Assembly (NCBI RefSeq): GCF_030867145.1
Contig: NC_134433.1
Location: 12,103,216-12,167,215, forward strand
Direction of reading: 5' to 3'
DNA length: 64,000 nt
Origin: Opisthocomus hoazin
Lineage: Eukaryota; Chordata; Aves; Opisthocomiformes; Opisthocomidae
Positions 1 to 15,600 of this stretch are shown one piece after another. Position 1 is the stretch's first letter. Each line of letters begins with the position of its first letter. A model generated the notes under the pieces. It searched no databases and was not told where the DNA came from. It worked only from the letters and a program-made list of their open reading frames with translations. Made by a program: the position numbers and the translations under genes.

Positions 1-459
1 CTTGACAGTGACACTATTCTGAACGGGCAATCGCAATGTCACGTGTATGTTCTGTGCCCCAATTCCTCCTGTTCGTGCGTTTGTCTTACAAGCAACTTCT
101 CCAGAAAGAGGGAGCAGGAATTCATGTATTTCTCTTGCCCATCTCAAAGGTGAGGGGAAAAAACAAAAGCAGCTGAACCTTCCCATCTCTTGTTAATTCT
201 AAGATGAATAAACCACAACGCCACTAAATATTTCCAGCAGAAAATCAGAAGTTACTGAAAGTGTTTTCATTGTCATAATCTGTAAATAATTAAGCAGAGG
301 GACCTGAAGGAGTTTCTGGCCAGCGGGTATCCAGAGCAAGGGGATGAAAGGAAAGGAATGTGAAAGGCAGCGTCAGACAGATAGCAGAAGAGGAGGCAGA
401 TCTCCTCTAGTGGATAGGCAAGGGAGTGACAAACCCAACTATTCTAGGGCTGCTCTTAC

Positions 460-603
460 CTTCAATGTGGTTCCCCACAGGAGATGGTTGATGGGAACTG
501 ACACTGCTCGCTAGAGACTGAGCTTTGGAAGGAAAGAGCTGATGTATTCTCTGCAAGGCCAGAAACTTGATCAGCTGCTCATCCAGCATATTTATCTCAA
601 TCT
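460..603 (-). CDS. PHF12: PHF12 exon 11, last exon in the window
   Basis: Codons 744-792, [20 protein letters not shown] and a Ser-rich end. Acceptor TTAACAG, donor GAAG|GTAAGA leaving phase 1, so at least one more exon, including FHA, must lie left of base 1. Bases 1-459 hold no further exon I can recognise. Confidence 0.92.
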
Positions 604-3600
604 CTGTTAATAAACAAAAAGCAATTAGTAAGTTATTCATGGAAAGGGTGCAATCTGAGCTGCAGTGGATTTAACTGTCCCACTTTCAGACTTGCCATTT
701 GCTTCAACAGCAAAGACGTGACAAATTTCACAATATCAAGAATCTTACACAGAGGTGATCTATTACTTCGTATCATCTCTTGAGAGCAGCGTGCGAGGAG
801 AGTGCCAGCAACGGCCAGAGAGCTACAATTCACGCCACAAGCAGAAGTTCAGGGGAACAAGGACTGACAGAAGTTGTAGATCTGCTGTTTTGGCTCAGAA
901 TCAACAGGTCTGCAGAGGCGGACATCGTGCCCCTTTGGGCAGCAGGTTGGGTCCTCCTTGAGAAGCTTCACTATCTAGTTAGAAAGTCTAACCCTACGTT
1001 ACAGAAGAAAGCTGTAACCACCTTTGAAGCTGCTACAGGATCATTCCTGAGTCACATGCTTTCATAGCAGCATCAGTTAAACCAAACAGGGCAATTCAGA
1101 CAATATTAATGAGCTTTAAAGCAGATCTGTTGCTGATAGCTTTGAAGTACTTACATTTGTAAAGCCCTACAGAGGTCTTTCTGGCTAACCTCTTCTTCCA
1201 AGAGCTTTCTCCACATCAACGACAGTTAAAACATCAAGCAGAAGCAGCAGAGCTCTAACGGCCTTTCCCAATAGCAGAGGGGTTGCCTGGGCAAGCTGAG
1301 CAGTCGGGGTTCACCCAAGAAAACAGGGTCACACTGGCAACGCCAGAAAGGCTGTTCTTCAGATGTAGAAGTCATCTCTAGCAACAGCCTCGCCATGCTA
1401 CTGATGATTGCTGTTCAGCAATCTCCTCCTCCTGAAGTCACTCCACTAAGGTTTGGCATTTCTTGCCAAGTACAACAAAAGGAAAATAAAAAACGGGCTA
1501 CTCTAGAAGACTGGCAGAAGCAGAAATAAATCAGAAAATTAACCGACCCATTAGAGCATCGTCACTCAGGTGACTGCTCGAGTACAAGATTTATTGTTGC
1601 TGGACTTTATGCCCGTCAGGAAGAGCTCTGGTTTGCAGCTAGCACCACAACACGGCAGGGCTGCAGGTTCCTGCATGTGAATTTCACCTGGCAAGCAGCC
1701 CGTGCAGAAGTGCAATAGCTTTGCGATCCTTCCCCAGAAGTGCTTCGGGCAGAAACACCTCATTGGCCGTGCTGCCTTGGCAACACTACAAGTAGGGAAG
1801 CATGTGACATATTTAAGGTAATGTATACCCAGCCCCACCCTCACCTGACTGCAACCCTTCTTTATCTCTGGAACTTTTCCTCCAGCAGAGTTGGTCTCTG
1901 CTCTAGGGAAGCAAACACACAGGGCTAGTAGAGACAGATAATGAACTGAATACTCACCGCCGTCCATAAATGCTTTCAGGGAACTGGTGAGGTCCAACAT
2001 AGCTGCAGAGTTTGAAGCGAGTGATGAGGGTAGCGTTAAAGCGCTTCCTATGGATAAGCTGCTGGGACTGACCTTACCATCTACAGAGAAAGATGGTGCA
2101 GAGAAGATATGTCACTGTGACGTGCATGAGACATGCACCCAGCCCTCAGGCTGCACTTCGCTTCCAAGCCGCTCAGAATGACTAATTTTGCTCATAGTCA
2201 TGCTTTGAAAAAGGCCTGAATTAGAGGCCATTAGCTTTCTTCTCCCCGCAGCTTGAGGAGTGTGTGCCTCCACCGCAGAGCCAACTGCCAGCTCCTGCCT
2301 CTCTCCTCCAGCTGCCGGAGGAATTCCGCACCTACACGTTTAAGCTCCTACTCCCTGTTCAAAGCAGCAGCAGTGACGGACAGTCAGCGATGTCGTACTG
2401 CAGAGACTGGAAAGATGAGCACCAAGCCTCCAGCAGCTTGGAGAGATCACTAAACCCAGAGACATTTGCCAAGTAGCTTGTCTAGGTCTGAACATGCATA
2501 AAGAGGACAATGGCCACATTTTTATTTCTGCATGATTATCAAGTCTGGGGTGTGCTTCACTGTCTAGTAAGAACGTGACAATCACAAGCAGATTCTATTA
2601 CTCACAAAATAAAATCCTGCTGCTTTGGCAGTGACCACGCAGCTGAAAGGGCTAATGGCACATGCCAGCGAACAGAATCCCTTCAATGTGTTGCTGATAA
2701 CCAGATTTTCTTGAGTTGGTTTGCTTAGAAGTGACTACTATAAGCCTGAAACTTACTACTATAAGCCTGAAACTTAGGGCAAAAAAAAGGTGATGAATGA
2801 TTTGTATTTCTGTACTCTGCAAAAAAACTTGCGCACCATAATTTATGTTATAAATATATATATGCACCGTGTTAGATGGAAAAATATAAATATTTGCACC
2901 TTTCCCAAGAGACACTGCACAAAAAGGATGTTTTAATCTGCATTTTGCAGAATGCAAGCTTTTCACCAAAAGCAATTATTTAACATCTTAAGTAACTGCA
3001 AAATTATGTAGGGTTTGCAGCGCTCTTCAAACCACAAGCAAGAAGTTTTCTATAGTATGTTCTCATTGCCTCTGCCAAAACTTCTCCCAGTCTTGTGTTT
3101 CTAAGCAGGGCACGGTCAAACCAGCAGCCTCAGAGTAACCAAGTTCGTTCAGCAATAAGCAAGGAGGCCAAGTACTCTAGGGATTGCTTCCAAACACGAG
3201 GTAAAGCTCAGAAGTTACTCATTAAAGAATTTTTAAAAAAATAATAGAAGGATGTTGCCTCTATTGCTTGCAATTGCCAGATCTGAGCCACTCCAGGCTG
3301 ACAGCTCTGTCACCTGCTTCTCAGCGGCTGCTTCAAACCCAACCTGCACAAAAGGTTTACTAGTTTGAGTGCTGAGCTGGTGTGGTGAAAGCGAAGAGAG
3401 GGAGAACGCTTTAAGCAAAAGCTTATTCTAGCAAAATCTGAGTTATGGGCAGTTACTCTGACATCTGCCAACAGCTATCAACATCTTTGACCAGATGTTT
3501 TTACACTGAGGAGTGGGTACATACACTTCAACAGCAAGGTTTCTTGGGTACAACTCGGGACAGAGATGGCATGTCCAAGTCCATGACTCCCCTGTATCAA

Positions 3601-6600
3601 CAGCCTAGCAGATACTAAACAGAGTACAGCTTCTCAAGCCTGCCCTTCTCTGTCATCAAGGCTGTGCAGCTGAAGACTTCACACACATCGTACCAGGGGA
3701 CACGACCAGCGCCAGAACAGCGACCGTGTACAGAGATCACAGGATCAGATGCCAGACAGCTGCTCTTGCGAGAAGGACAACCTTGCCATCAAACCAGTGC
3801 TTTAAAACACACCGGTAGTTTTAAAGCAGCGTTGGAGCAGCCACTTGTTGAACAGCAAGACAGCAGCCAACTGATTTAAAACTACTGCTGCTTTCCAGAA
3901 TTAGACTGATCTACTATCCTGCTTCTCAGGACAGAGTTCCACTCTCAGGAATATGCAGTCAGCAAAAATACAGCCCGCGGTTCCCACGAAGGGACCTCAG
4001 GCAGAGGAGACTTCCTTCTCCCGGCTCTCCACAGAAAGCCCATTCCCCAGTTAAATGAGGGCAGGCTGCTAGAGCCTTGAGGTTCAGAGTAACACATAGC
4101 CTGAACGCTTTCTCAGCCCCGGGGGCCAAGGCCAGCTGCTGGACACATACCTGAAGGTGGTGCTGGTGAACAGAATCTGTTTGTGGACCCGACAGCAGAG
4201 ATCCCATCTCCTGTGGCCTGCGGAGGGGTGAGAGCCCTCGTGGCGGTCAGAGGGGAGCCCACAGATCGCAGGTCCGCCGTCAGCGGCGGGCCGATCTGCG
4301 TCTGCACGTTCTTCCTTTGCAAAGTGCTGGTGGTCTCCAGGCTGGCACAGGAGCTCGATATGGACGTAGGCATACTTGTGACCGGCACAGAACCCCTTTG
4401 TGCACAAGAAACGGGTCCTGCTACGTTCTCCGTTTTGACAATGGTGCCAATGGTGTGATTCAGAAGTCCACAAGTCGCCGGGGGCGTTAGAGGCCGAGGC
4501 CACGTTTGCCGATGAGACAAAACAGGTATTGTGTTACCAGATCCGATTAGCCTCTGGGAGTCAGTCAACTGTGCTGAAGATTCGGACGAAACGCCATAGA
4601 AATGAGGACCATTTACTTTAATGTCAGAGGCTGTCGGCCCATTCGAAGTCCCGCAAGAAGACACCTTCTTGGATTTATCTATACAAGAGCTGCAGTTGAC
4701 ATCTTCCTGTGACAAAGTCTGCTGGGATTGCGAGGAGCTCAAGGAATTCTGGGTGGTAGTCCCTGAGGTGCAGGATGACATGGAATAGAGGGAAGGTGTG
4801 GGTGCCTTGTCAGCTGCCTGGTAAGGGTTGGCGAGTGAGCCGTCTGCCACAGTAACAGGCTTAATATCAGCCTTCTCTGTCTGTTCAGAGTCCCAAAGCG
4901 AAGTCATCTGCTTAGCAGATAAATGTTTCAATATGCTGCACTGGAGCGCAACAACACTACAGAGCCACTGGGAGGAAGGAAAAAAGCACAGGTTAGCTCC
5001 ACAGGCTGACAGTGGCCCAGACCTCAACAGTTACTCCATTGTTCAACCAGCTCAAACTCAGCTGTCTCACTGTGTTGCTGACTGCTCAGATGCAGCCTGG
5101 AACTACAGCGTCTGCCCCGAGGCTCATCTAGAGTCAGGAGAAAGTTCTGTCCAGAGGTATGAAAGCGCAACCAAAATTACGTACTGTTTATCTCTGTGCT
5201 GGGGACAGTACACAGAGGAGCTGAGACTGAAGGAGGGAGAAGGCAGCAAATGCATTTCACTCCCCAAACTCTTCCTTCTCTTCACTTGTTCAGTGTTGCA
5301 ATTCTTCAGCTAGTTACAAACACATCTTTCACTAATACAGGCTTCTATCCAAGCACAATCCTGCAGCACACAGGAATGACATGCTGATCTACCTCATGCT
5401 ACAGCGAGTCACCTGCCAAAGCTGGGGTGGAGAGCACCTTTCCTTTTACACAAGGCAGAGGAAGACCAAAAGATTTATTTGGGATTTTAAGCTCCACGGT
5501 GAATGTGCACCTGCCACATCGAAGAACCCCGCCTGAGCTAACAGAAGGACTCAACTACACCACTGATGGCAAAGCAACGTGCCTTTGCATTGTGGAATCT
5601 GGCAACAAGTTTCATATGAGATTTAAACACTTATTTGACCTTGATTTAAAAGTCCAATTCTACCAGCAATAAACAACAGCCCAGAAACACACTGTTAACA
5701 TACAAATAAACAGGTCAGAGAGCAGTTTTACATCATGAAAGCAGAAAGTATTTCCCCTCAGTTAGGAAATAAAAATGACATCCACACAGAAAGCCCTCAA
5801 CACCACTCTTCAGGCCGGAAGAATCTTTCACCACTTCCCTGAAGTGTCAAATAAGGAGTTCTACATTTCACCTGCAAAGCCAAAATGAAGTTTTAACGGG
5901 CGAGGGTGTCAGAGACAAGACAAGCTACCACCTTCAGACATGATTTTGAGACTGGTTTCCTAGACAACTGCTTTGATGACTGAAATGGAAGAGATCTTTG
6001 TACCAAAGCAACTACAGACATACAGTCCAGGCATTTGACTTCATTTACCTCCTGTTGTTCTGTCTGGCTGGCTAAGTGCTCAGTGTTCAAAAGGTGCTTC
6101 TGCAAGGGTTCCTCAGGGATCCCGTTACAGATCAGCTCGCCATCTCTAATTGCTGCAGGCGCAAGTAACGGGGGTGGAAGCCGGTACTGGGACTTTATAG
6201 CATCAGGAACCTACATTGTAGAGAAAGAAGATCACACATGAGAACAATTACTCAAGAATGACTAGTTAAACAAAGTGCCTAACCAGCACTACACTCCGTG
6301 CTTGCTGCTTTCTGACCCAAAAGAACCCTACAGACAATACATTAGAAGTTTCAAGGACTGAGTAGTTTAAATTCATGCAGCCATGCTGAAATTAATCGGT
6401 TTTATTCCCTTAGGCCAGGCATGACTTCAGCAGAACGTGGTGGCTACAGCCTAAGAGAAGTCATGCAAAAAAGGCCAAGTAAGGAGAGAAACCTATATGG
6501 CATTTTTCAGGCATTCTGGCAGCAAATCCTCTTCGGGGTCTAACACAGCAGCCCCAATTCGGACTGCAGGGCCACGTCCAGGAGGTTTTGTGTTGTACTT

Positions 6601-9600
6601 TCTATGCTTGTGCTGGATCTAAAGGCTTACTTGTAATAACTGAGCCTTATGGTTGGCAGAAAAAGAGCTGCTTAATTCCTACACACAATGACAAGCAACT
6701 GCTGTCTTCCAGACCTCTCACCAACACACTCATTCAGTCCCACCCTCTTCCTCCTCCCCCAGGATGCCATCCCTATGGGGCATGCTGGATTCCCTTCCAA
6801 ACTAGAATACACATACTGGGAGTTTCACCAACACCTACTTGTTTACACATACCTTCAAACCTTTTCTCTTTACTGATTGAAGAACTCTGCGATTCGGAGG
6901 ATGTTTCTTATGGATTCGGTTTAAGAAATCCACTTTGACAACATGCTGAGATATGGTGTCCTGGAACCGGTCAAATACTCGGCACCGATTACTCAGGGTC
7001 AAGTTCTTCTGGTTCAGCTGGGTGATCAGATAATGCCACAGGAGTTAGGGATCTGCGGGTCACTCTAATGTACCCTAAGACTTTCATAACGCCTCGTAGC
7101 ACTGGCAGTACAGCATCAGCTCAGCTTTAGACTATTTGTTTCCTGCAGCACTAACCATCTCTGTTAAAGGGCACATTGCTGGAGATGAATACAAAAGCAT
7201 TTAGAGGCCTACTAAGCAGCATCAATGCTCTCAGAAGCAGTCTGGGCACAAGCCCTTTGTTTCAGCCCCCTGTTTCCTGAGTAAGTCCCAAGCACACTGC
7301 TTTTCCACAACTGAAAACTCCCTCTTGGAATGAAAGTTTTTTGGGTTAAGCATGCAAAGAATTACTTCCCCTACTTGTACCACTGTGCTGCTTTGTATCA
7401 CAGTTCTGGAAGCTCATCTAGGTCCTAAGGAGTCCAGTCCGAAAACTAGACAAGCTGTCAGTGAGCCACAATCTGAGCTGTCAGCTTCAGTTACAGGAAG
7501 AAGTTCCCTCATCTTTACATTTTATTGCAGATAGCAGCATCAACTTCCTTTGGCGAGCGCGTTGCTTGCAGCAGGAGCTTTACAAGCGTTACAGGGAGCA
7601 ATAAGAGCTCAGAAGCTGTTTTACATTTGTTGTACTTTGTCCTTTAATGGACCTGCCAGGTTCCACTCCAGCATCCGGTTACCATACTGCAATCATAGTC
7701 CTGCTTACCACCACATGTTCTATGTGATTTGGGCACATCCATCTACCCAGAGGCATGGCAGTAAGCGGTGGCTCCAGACAATCCATGTGGAACAGAAGTG
7801 GGCAATAATCACACTGAATTAGAGGTGCCACTCTGCAACTCCTGCAAAGAGAGCGCCATATCTTATTTCCCATACAGAATACAGGGTATACACCAAACAC
7901 GCAGGCAAGCTTGACCAACCACATTAGCTTATTTTTCCCCACCAATTCCCCTACATGACACCACTTGCACCTAAAATTAGGCTTCTGATTTGTAACTTAA
8001 TCTATATGGACCTTCTGCAAGACCCACTCAAGGCAAAAGGACTTGCCCAAGCACATGAGGGTTTCTCAGTCCAAAAGAGGTCCCTTGGCATAAAGAGATC
8101 TGTTGCTGGAAAGCTGTAAGCACTTGTCAGAATCACATAAGCAACTTCTCAAGTTGACCTTGTGCATTAGTTCTGAGTGGCTTTGTTTAGAGCAGAATTC
8201 AGAGATCAAAATAAAATCTCAAGTTTAGGTTATTACAATTTTCCTCGGATGAATCTTGTGTGAAGTTGAGCCATTTACTTCAAGCAGATGTTCTCAGAAC
8301 AAGCCTCAAACTCCAGAAAGCGACTACATCCAGTTCCCCAGGCTTTAAAGAAGTCTTCACTCCATGACAAAGTCACTCGTTGTTCCCCACAAAAGCCCAC
8401 TTGAGGCTCCAGCCCACTTCCAGAAACTCACTCTGCCTGGGTTTCTGAAATAATTTTTTTCTATTTTAACAGATATTTTGAATTGGGATTTATCTGTGCA
8501 TTTTTTCTGCAGTTATAAAAAACAGCAGTATTTTGTACTGGTTTTCAGATTTACTATTTCAGCACAATATTCCTATTTGCCTCCGGCTTGTATCTCTCTC
8601 AGTAGATTTCTATTTGCTAAAGGTCACCTCCTCACATACTTGCTTCAAGAATCAAACAAATATCTCCGTTTTCTAAACCACCATCACTTTAGAATTTTTC
8701 TTAGTAGAAAAATACTTCCGACAAGGTGGCTCACTCTCTTCAAGCTACATTCTAAAACCTTTTACAGCCATGCAGGGCTGCAGAAGCTACACTTGCCATG
8801 GTTAGACATCTGTTATTTAGCAAAGATGACTATTCCCCTATTTGTTTAGAGGATTGTAAGCAAGTAATGAAGGAGAATGGGAACGGGAACAGGTCATCCA
8901 TTTTTTTCTGCAAGAACTTTGCTTCTGTGAAGGGTGCAGCTATGCCAAACAGCTTCCCTGGAAGAGTCAAGTACCTGTTGCATGTGAAGCAGACTTTCAC
9001 CGGCAAGGGAACCAAGCCATTGTGGTCTAACTCGTGTTGTGCTTTCTTGACATTCTTTCCTGTGGTTTCTTCCTTTCTCCTCCTCTTACTAGTACCTGAA
9101 AGCAAATTTTAAGAGGCTTTGGGTTACCGACATCGCAGAGATTTCCTTTCTGTTAGATACACATAATCACCTCAGGCAGAGGCAAACAGAAAAGGCAAAG
9201 AGAGTGGCTGAAGGAACTCTTCTCAACCACTAAATCTAGCCTTAAGTGACAGAGACTGTCTTTAAAGGCAGGCATATCTTATACTTCATTTCAGTGGCAT
9301 CCTATACTTTAAGCCATTACTTTGTTACTAGATTATCATATCATAAATGAAAATCAAGTATTTTGACCACTGGAATTTTTTTCTTGATTTTTCCTTCAGA
9401 TTGATGATCTAGACCAAGGTGACAACAGCAAGTTGCCACAAGTGCTGATGGAGATGTAGCGTGTGGCAGCCACGTCCCCACAGCTCACATGTGAAAGAGG
9501 CCACCAGCTGCTGGACAGCTGGAGGAGGACCAGCGGTACTTCTGTACCGTCTGCTCTCACCAGTGAGCATCACTGGAGTCGCAGCTACCAAGGAGTCAAC

Positions 9601-12600
9601 AGGGAAAAGAGGCAAGATGGCAGCAGGATGCAACAGCAGACACCTTCACCGACACCAGACAAGCCATCGCTCACCTGGAAGTGCTGTGGTGCAGGTCAGT
9701 TCATTCGGCAACTGGAACTGCGTTGGGTTCCTTTCCATGGCAGCAGCAATAAGAAGCTCAAAGGGTCGCTTCAGCTGGGGCTGCCCACAGTCCATTTCTG
9801 CAATGGCAGAGTCATCATCCACGTCAATTATGTCCTCATCGACATCATTCTGCTCTGAGTTGGGGGTCTCGGTGCTGGCATTGGATGTGGGAGTGCCAGG
9901 CCGGCTTGCTCTCCTTTCCAAGATCCTGGCATGCGCATTAGCCCTGATGCTGCTGCTAGACCTGTCCAACAGGTCTGCGTCACTGGTGGGGGAGGTGGTC
10001 CTTTTCCCAGATTTGTCCACCAATCCATTTACCTGCCCCAGCTCTTTCTTCTGTTCTCGCTTCTGCACGACATGAATAGGCAGGCTTATCATGGAGGCCA
10101 CAAACAAAGCACATCAACCTTGACAAATATGCAAGTGTAGACAAACAGCATCTGAAAGGGCTTGAGCCACTCACTACATCTTCCCCTGTGAAGTCATTCA
10201 AGCCTTGACCTAGCAAAACCAATCTGACTGCAGCGAAGGTACAGGTGACAAAACAGCTAAAGGGAACCAAGCATGGGGAAGAAAATTAGCATGTCTCTCT
10301 CCTTTCAGGATAGCCATATCTGAGTCCAGATCAGGACAACGTTTCACAGCATCTAGTCCTAAATACTTGACAAATCAGACAACTGTCTACTTTGCTAGCC
10401 AACACTGAGAAACTCCACAGTAGACCGTTCATCGTCGATGCAGTCTGTGAACCCTGGCAGTGCATCCAAACCCATTATGGAACGAGAAGGCCAGCTTGAG
10501 AATAAAAGCACAACATGCAAACAACACTCTGCTATCTCTTGACGACGGGAATCTTGAACAAGGTGGGCAGGGAGAACTGCAGCACAGGAAAACAATACAT
10601 TGCAATCACCGCGAGATCCATTTTGCAACAGGAGGGGACACTGCACGGCCCAGTACAGCGAACTGTGCACTGCTCCGGTGCCTGACAGCATCACCAATAT
10701 GGATCAATCTGCCCCATCACTAAAATGGTCTGTAAAAGGAGCAAAGTGTTATCAGGTAATCTTTAATACAGAAAAGTTGGGGATTTTTTGTCTCTTTTTC
10801 CTCTCTCTATTTTATTACTTTTTAACTTTGCGACCTTCATTTTTACTGTTGGCAGATGGCTGAACAGTACCCTGGAAACATAACAATGCAATCACTTCAG
10901 GAACAAAAGGCTGAGTACACAGTTTTCTTCCAATCTGCTTTGGGCGTCACTTCAAGGGAACAGTTGCTAGATAGTTTGGTGCTACGCAGTCTTACGTAGT
11001 CACAGCAGTAAGATGTTTACATTGTGCAAGACAGCTTCCTGGAGAAAGAGCATCAAGGAAAAAAAAACCAACAAGCCACAATCTTGCCCAATCATCTCCT
11101 CCCCATCCTGTTTAACAGCCCAGGAAATCATAACTCACTGTGATTTCACCCTCTGCTGATGTGCAACTGCTGTGAAGTCACACTTCTAAAAAACACCCAC
11201 TAACCAGAATCACAGCCCTGATGCCAAAGCTGCATCAACAAGACTCCTGTTTTGCCTGTAGACAGCTCACCTCCTTGAGCACGGGAGCCATTCCCTCTGT
11301 GCCTAGCTCTCCCTCCCTTCCAGCAGCAGGGGGGGAAGGAAAACAGTTTAAAAGGCACAGCTTGACAAGAACACATCAGGCACTTCAGTTTTCTGGTTTC
11401 TAGTATAGAGGTTAACAATACCAGGCGAGTCTCATCAAAACCCCTTAGTTTTCCTTAAGCCTATTCTAACAAAGCCCTTCGCAACCGTGAGCACAAAGAG
11501 CAGTTCTGACGGTATATACACACACGTTAAGGGGAGAGGAAGGTACAAAACACAGGGTTTACATTTCAAATGGACAGTTGGAAGGGCAGGGATCGCATCT
11601 GTCGTGGAGGCTTTACCTTGCGGCGCACAGTGCAGCGGTGACACATCCACTCCCCTGGAGGCAGCATCTCCTCACTGAGCGGAGGGTTGCTGCAAGAGAA
11701 ACACAAAGCAAGGCTTGACTTATTTCTGGAACACCTCTTCTCACGTACACACAGCTCAAGTCAGGGTAGCTCCACAGCTTCTGCTCCCAGGCACTTCCTC
11801 CTTTTCTTTACAGTGACGCTCCCCAGTTTGTATGTCCCCATACGACACCTCTAAGAAGTTAGTGTTCCATGACACCCACCTCATCTCCACGGTGCAGCAT
11901 GCTCCATGGTTACAGAGGACACAGAATTGTACAGCAAACGGAAGATTCACTTGTGTGCAACAAATACACCCTCCTCCCCTCAACACCAATGCCTCCTTAA
12001 ATAACTTGATTACCCCACAGAGGACTACACAGATGCCCAAGCAGCAAGCACAGTCATACATCCAGGCACTTCTATCCCTTGAACTTCCAGTGTGATTCCA
12101 ACTCAGCATGCTGCCACGAAGTCTACCCACCGCTTCCCATGCACTCCACCCCTGAGCACACTTACTTCATGGTGGAAACCACTTTCTATCTTAAGACAAC
12201 CCAAATACTCTTAAAAGTGTCACCACATACAGCTCGCCTTGGCTATGAAGCGCAAGATACATCCTACTCATATGGATCTGCACTTACTATAAAAGCTTAT
12301 CACATTGAAATAACATTCTCATTTTGACGCTAGAAATAAACCAAGGCAAATCAGATGAAGGAGTAAGGAGGACTATTTTGAGAAACATTTTTCCTCAGTT
12401 AAAGGCAGAGCAGCATATGTTAGATGATACACTTTCCTTACAGATCCTACTACTAGCTCAAGTACTTTCCAACACCTCTTTATCATTAAGATTTGTTATT
12501 CCAGCAAACTGCTGACTGTTGCAGGAAAAGTGTACATGCTGTCAGAAAAACAGCCAGTTACCACACAGTGTGGCTTTAAGATATAAAAGTTCTGCCTACT

Positions 12601-15600
12601 GATGCTGGAGACAGCTGCATGGCAAGTCCGCTCCCTTGTGCTGCACACTCCATGGATGGATGCACTATTGCAGGACCTGGAAGCTCCACTTCCCACTGAC
12701 TGGGAAATGGATTACAAGGGATCCAAGCTGGGACTGACTGGGTTACAAGGTGATCGAGCAGCAGTGTGGCCACACCAGCAAGGAGCTTACAAGACCGGCC
12801 CAAGAAGCCACGCGAGCACGGGCAGCCAGACTGCGGTTCCCTTCAGGAGTGTCTATACTGTTTGTTGCACCTACAGACAAATATCAAACCAAATCCAAGT
12901 TAACCTTTAACAAGTCTCCACCACTGACAAGCCAGACGCGTGTTTGTTGGCCAGTAAGAACTGTGCTTTGCAGCAAAGGGAGAGGCCGTCTTCCTCGAGA
13001 ATCTTGCTTCTAGCACGGGGAAATGGCACAGGATCCCAGCCCAGGCTCCCAAGCCTGAGCTGTAAAAACAAACACGCTTCCTTTGTTTAAACAGAGTCCC
13101 GGCGAGCCTTGCCCCGAGCACGCCAGCGTGCCGACAGAAAGCCTCTGCAGGTACCGCAGCCACCCAGGGTCACGCTCGGTCTTGCAACACTGTGCCTGGA
13201 AAACCGAAGGAAGAACACAGCAAGAACCAAGCTGGTAATAACCTCAGCATTTCTGGTGTCAGGCTCCGGGGAATTCAGTAGAGCCAACACATCTGGCAGC
13301 CATTTTGAGGAGAAGTGCAGGGTTTCAGAGGCCTCCGTGTTCCAGGCGCTCCAGAAACGCAGCGCTCTGCATACATGCACAAACATACCTGCAGCTTATG
13401 TTTCTCATTTCCTGGAGGACTTGGATGAACAAGAGATCAGGCTCTAGATGAGAGCACCAAAGCCTCAACTACTGGCTGCTTTACATGAAGCCTCAGATAT
13501 TTGGCTGAAGCAGTAACTCTCCCCTACCCCAAACTAATCTTCTGCTAACAGAATCAGGGAAGGTGGTGGAAGGACGAGAATAACAAATGACCCCTGTGTG
13601 CTTGCTGCAGCGTAAACCCATTCTGAGTGGATGCTGCAATAGCTCAGGTTTTACTCCTGCTAGTAACCGAGCTCTTAGATCTGCAGCTACAGCCAGCATG
13701 GATTCATCTGGCCCATTCCCCCCCTCCCAGCACCCCAGGGGAAAAAAACCTACAGACTTGGATTTGTTCGTAGTGAATTTTCGCCCTCTGAAGCTACCGA
13801 CGAACGTGCCTGAACTGCTGGAAACACGTCTGCCCCATTCCAATGCACACACGGCGTGCCAGGGATCCACGCGCTGCCAGACGCCTCCGGTTATTTGTTT
13901 TAACTGTTACCTCAATCTTACGCATTCTACAAATGAAACAATTAACACCACAGTGAATCTTGAGAGATGCCTAGAAGAGTTAGAACAGGTTTCTTCTTAA
14001 GTGTGTACGTTATTGTCCCATTGGTTATGTTTGATCTATCTGCTCAACAACCATGAGATCCTACGTCTGCAGTACTCTTAAATGACAGCTTAGAGAAGCA
14101 TTTTAATGAATCCTGCTACCCACAGGCCTGTGGAAGGAGGGGGGAAGATTAGTTTCAGATCAGCAGCAAGGTTTTAGCTCTCAGACTAGCTTCCTGAGGT
14201 TTTTTTGCTCACTGTCAGGGCCTAACTGCTATAGCAAGTGTATTAAAAGACCGATTCTGCTTCTCCTGGTTAATGAGCTGTTCATCAAGGCAGCTCGCTG
14301 CACTAACAAAGACTGATGAATGCTGTTCCTGCACTGCTGGCCTCTCTGCAAGCAGAAAGCATTTCCTGGGTCTTAGCATAAAGCCAGGGAAACTCTAAAG
14401 AATGCTGTTTTAATTGACTAGTTATGACCACATTCTTCAACCTTTTACTGTAAGCATAAGAGAAACTGATTTTTAAATCTGAACAAGACACTTCATCAAG
14501 GTGAGAATCAGCACTTTGGCAGGAGCACCACAGCTGATTTCTCCCTATCTTTCACAGGTTCATTAGCATGCAGATCTCCAGCCGTTAGTGTTTGCTGCCA
14601 AAAGGACCTGGAACTGCACAACACCAACTTTATCTTAAGTTACAACACATCTCCTTTCAGCTAGACACCAATCAGTTGTACTGTTCTGTACAATTTAGCT
14701 GAACCCTTGTTTCAAAAAGTTTCCCCTTTTTGTCACCACAGGCTAGAGTGGTGGCCAGCACTACTTTACCTGGAAGGCTTGGTGTGACCCAGATCAAATC
14801 TGCTCAGCAGAACACATGCATTTCTGAATTTAAGACAAAGATAGCTCCAAAACAGTGAGTCTGACTTTCAGTGTTAATATCTCCACAAACACGTGGAAGA
14901 CCAACTCATACAAAGCCTCTGAAAATTATAGGAGATGTTTATCACCATCTATTCAAAAGACACTACACTGATAGGAGTCACTGGCCATGATACTAGTCTC
15001 ACGGATTTTTCTAAAAAAGTTAAGTACCATCTCCCGAGATTCATACCAGACTTGTGTTGTCAAGACTTGCTCTTGTAAACTTTTGGACTAGCTCCTATGG
15101 TCAGAATATTATGCAAAGCCTCCCTTAAATAAAATTTAAATGGCTAAGATAAAATCAAAAATCTTCAAGAGTCATCCGTATATCAGGAGTTTTTATCAAA
15201 CAAACAATAGCATGAAGCCACTTAGCTTTTTAATTTCACACTCTGGAGCTCTCGCACATCAGATGCCCATTGTTAGTCTAAATCCTGTAATTTCTCTTCA
15301 CTCTGCTGGCCTCAATAAATAAGTAAACAAGCACTCAAAGGAATGGCACCTTCTTCAATACAAACTGGGCCACAGCTCTCAAAGGACCCAGTTATAAGCA
15401 AACCTGAAGTGATTTACACGCAGCATTCCTGGTGGCCATCTTGCATCAACGGCACGTTGGCACTACTGAGAGCACGCTCCGGACCCGCCGCGCTACAGCC
15501 AGCCATCAGGCTTGGGTAATGGTGGCAGGAAAACAAACCAGTGCCTGGTGAAGCTTTCTTGGTCAACTTGCCTTTGATGTCAGTTGTTTCCAACAATCAG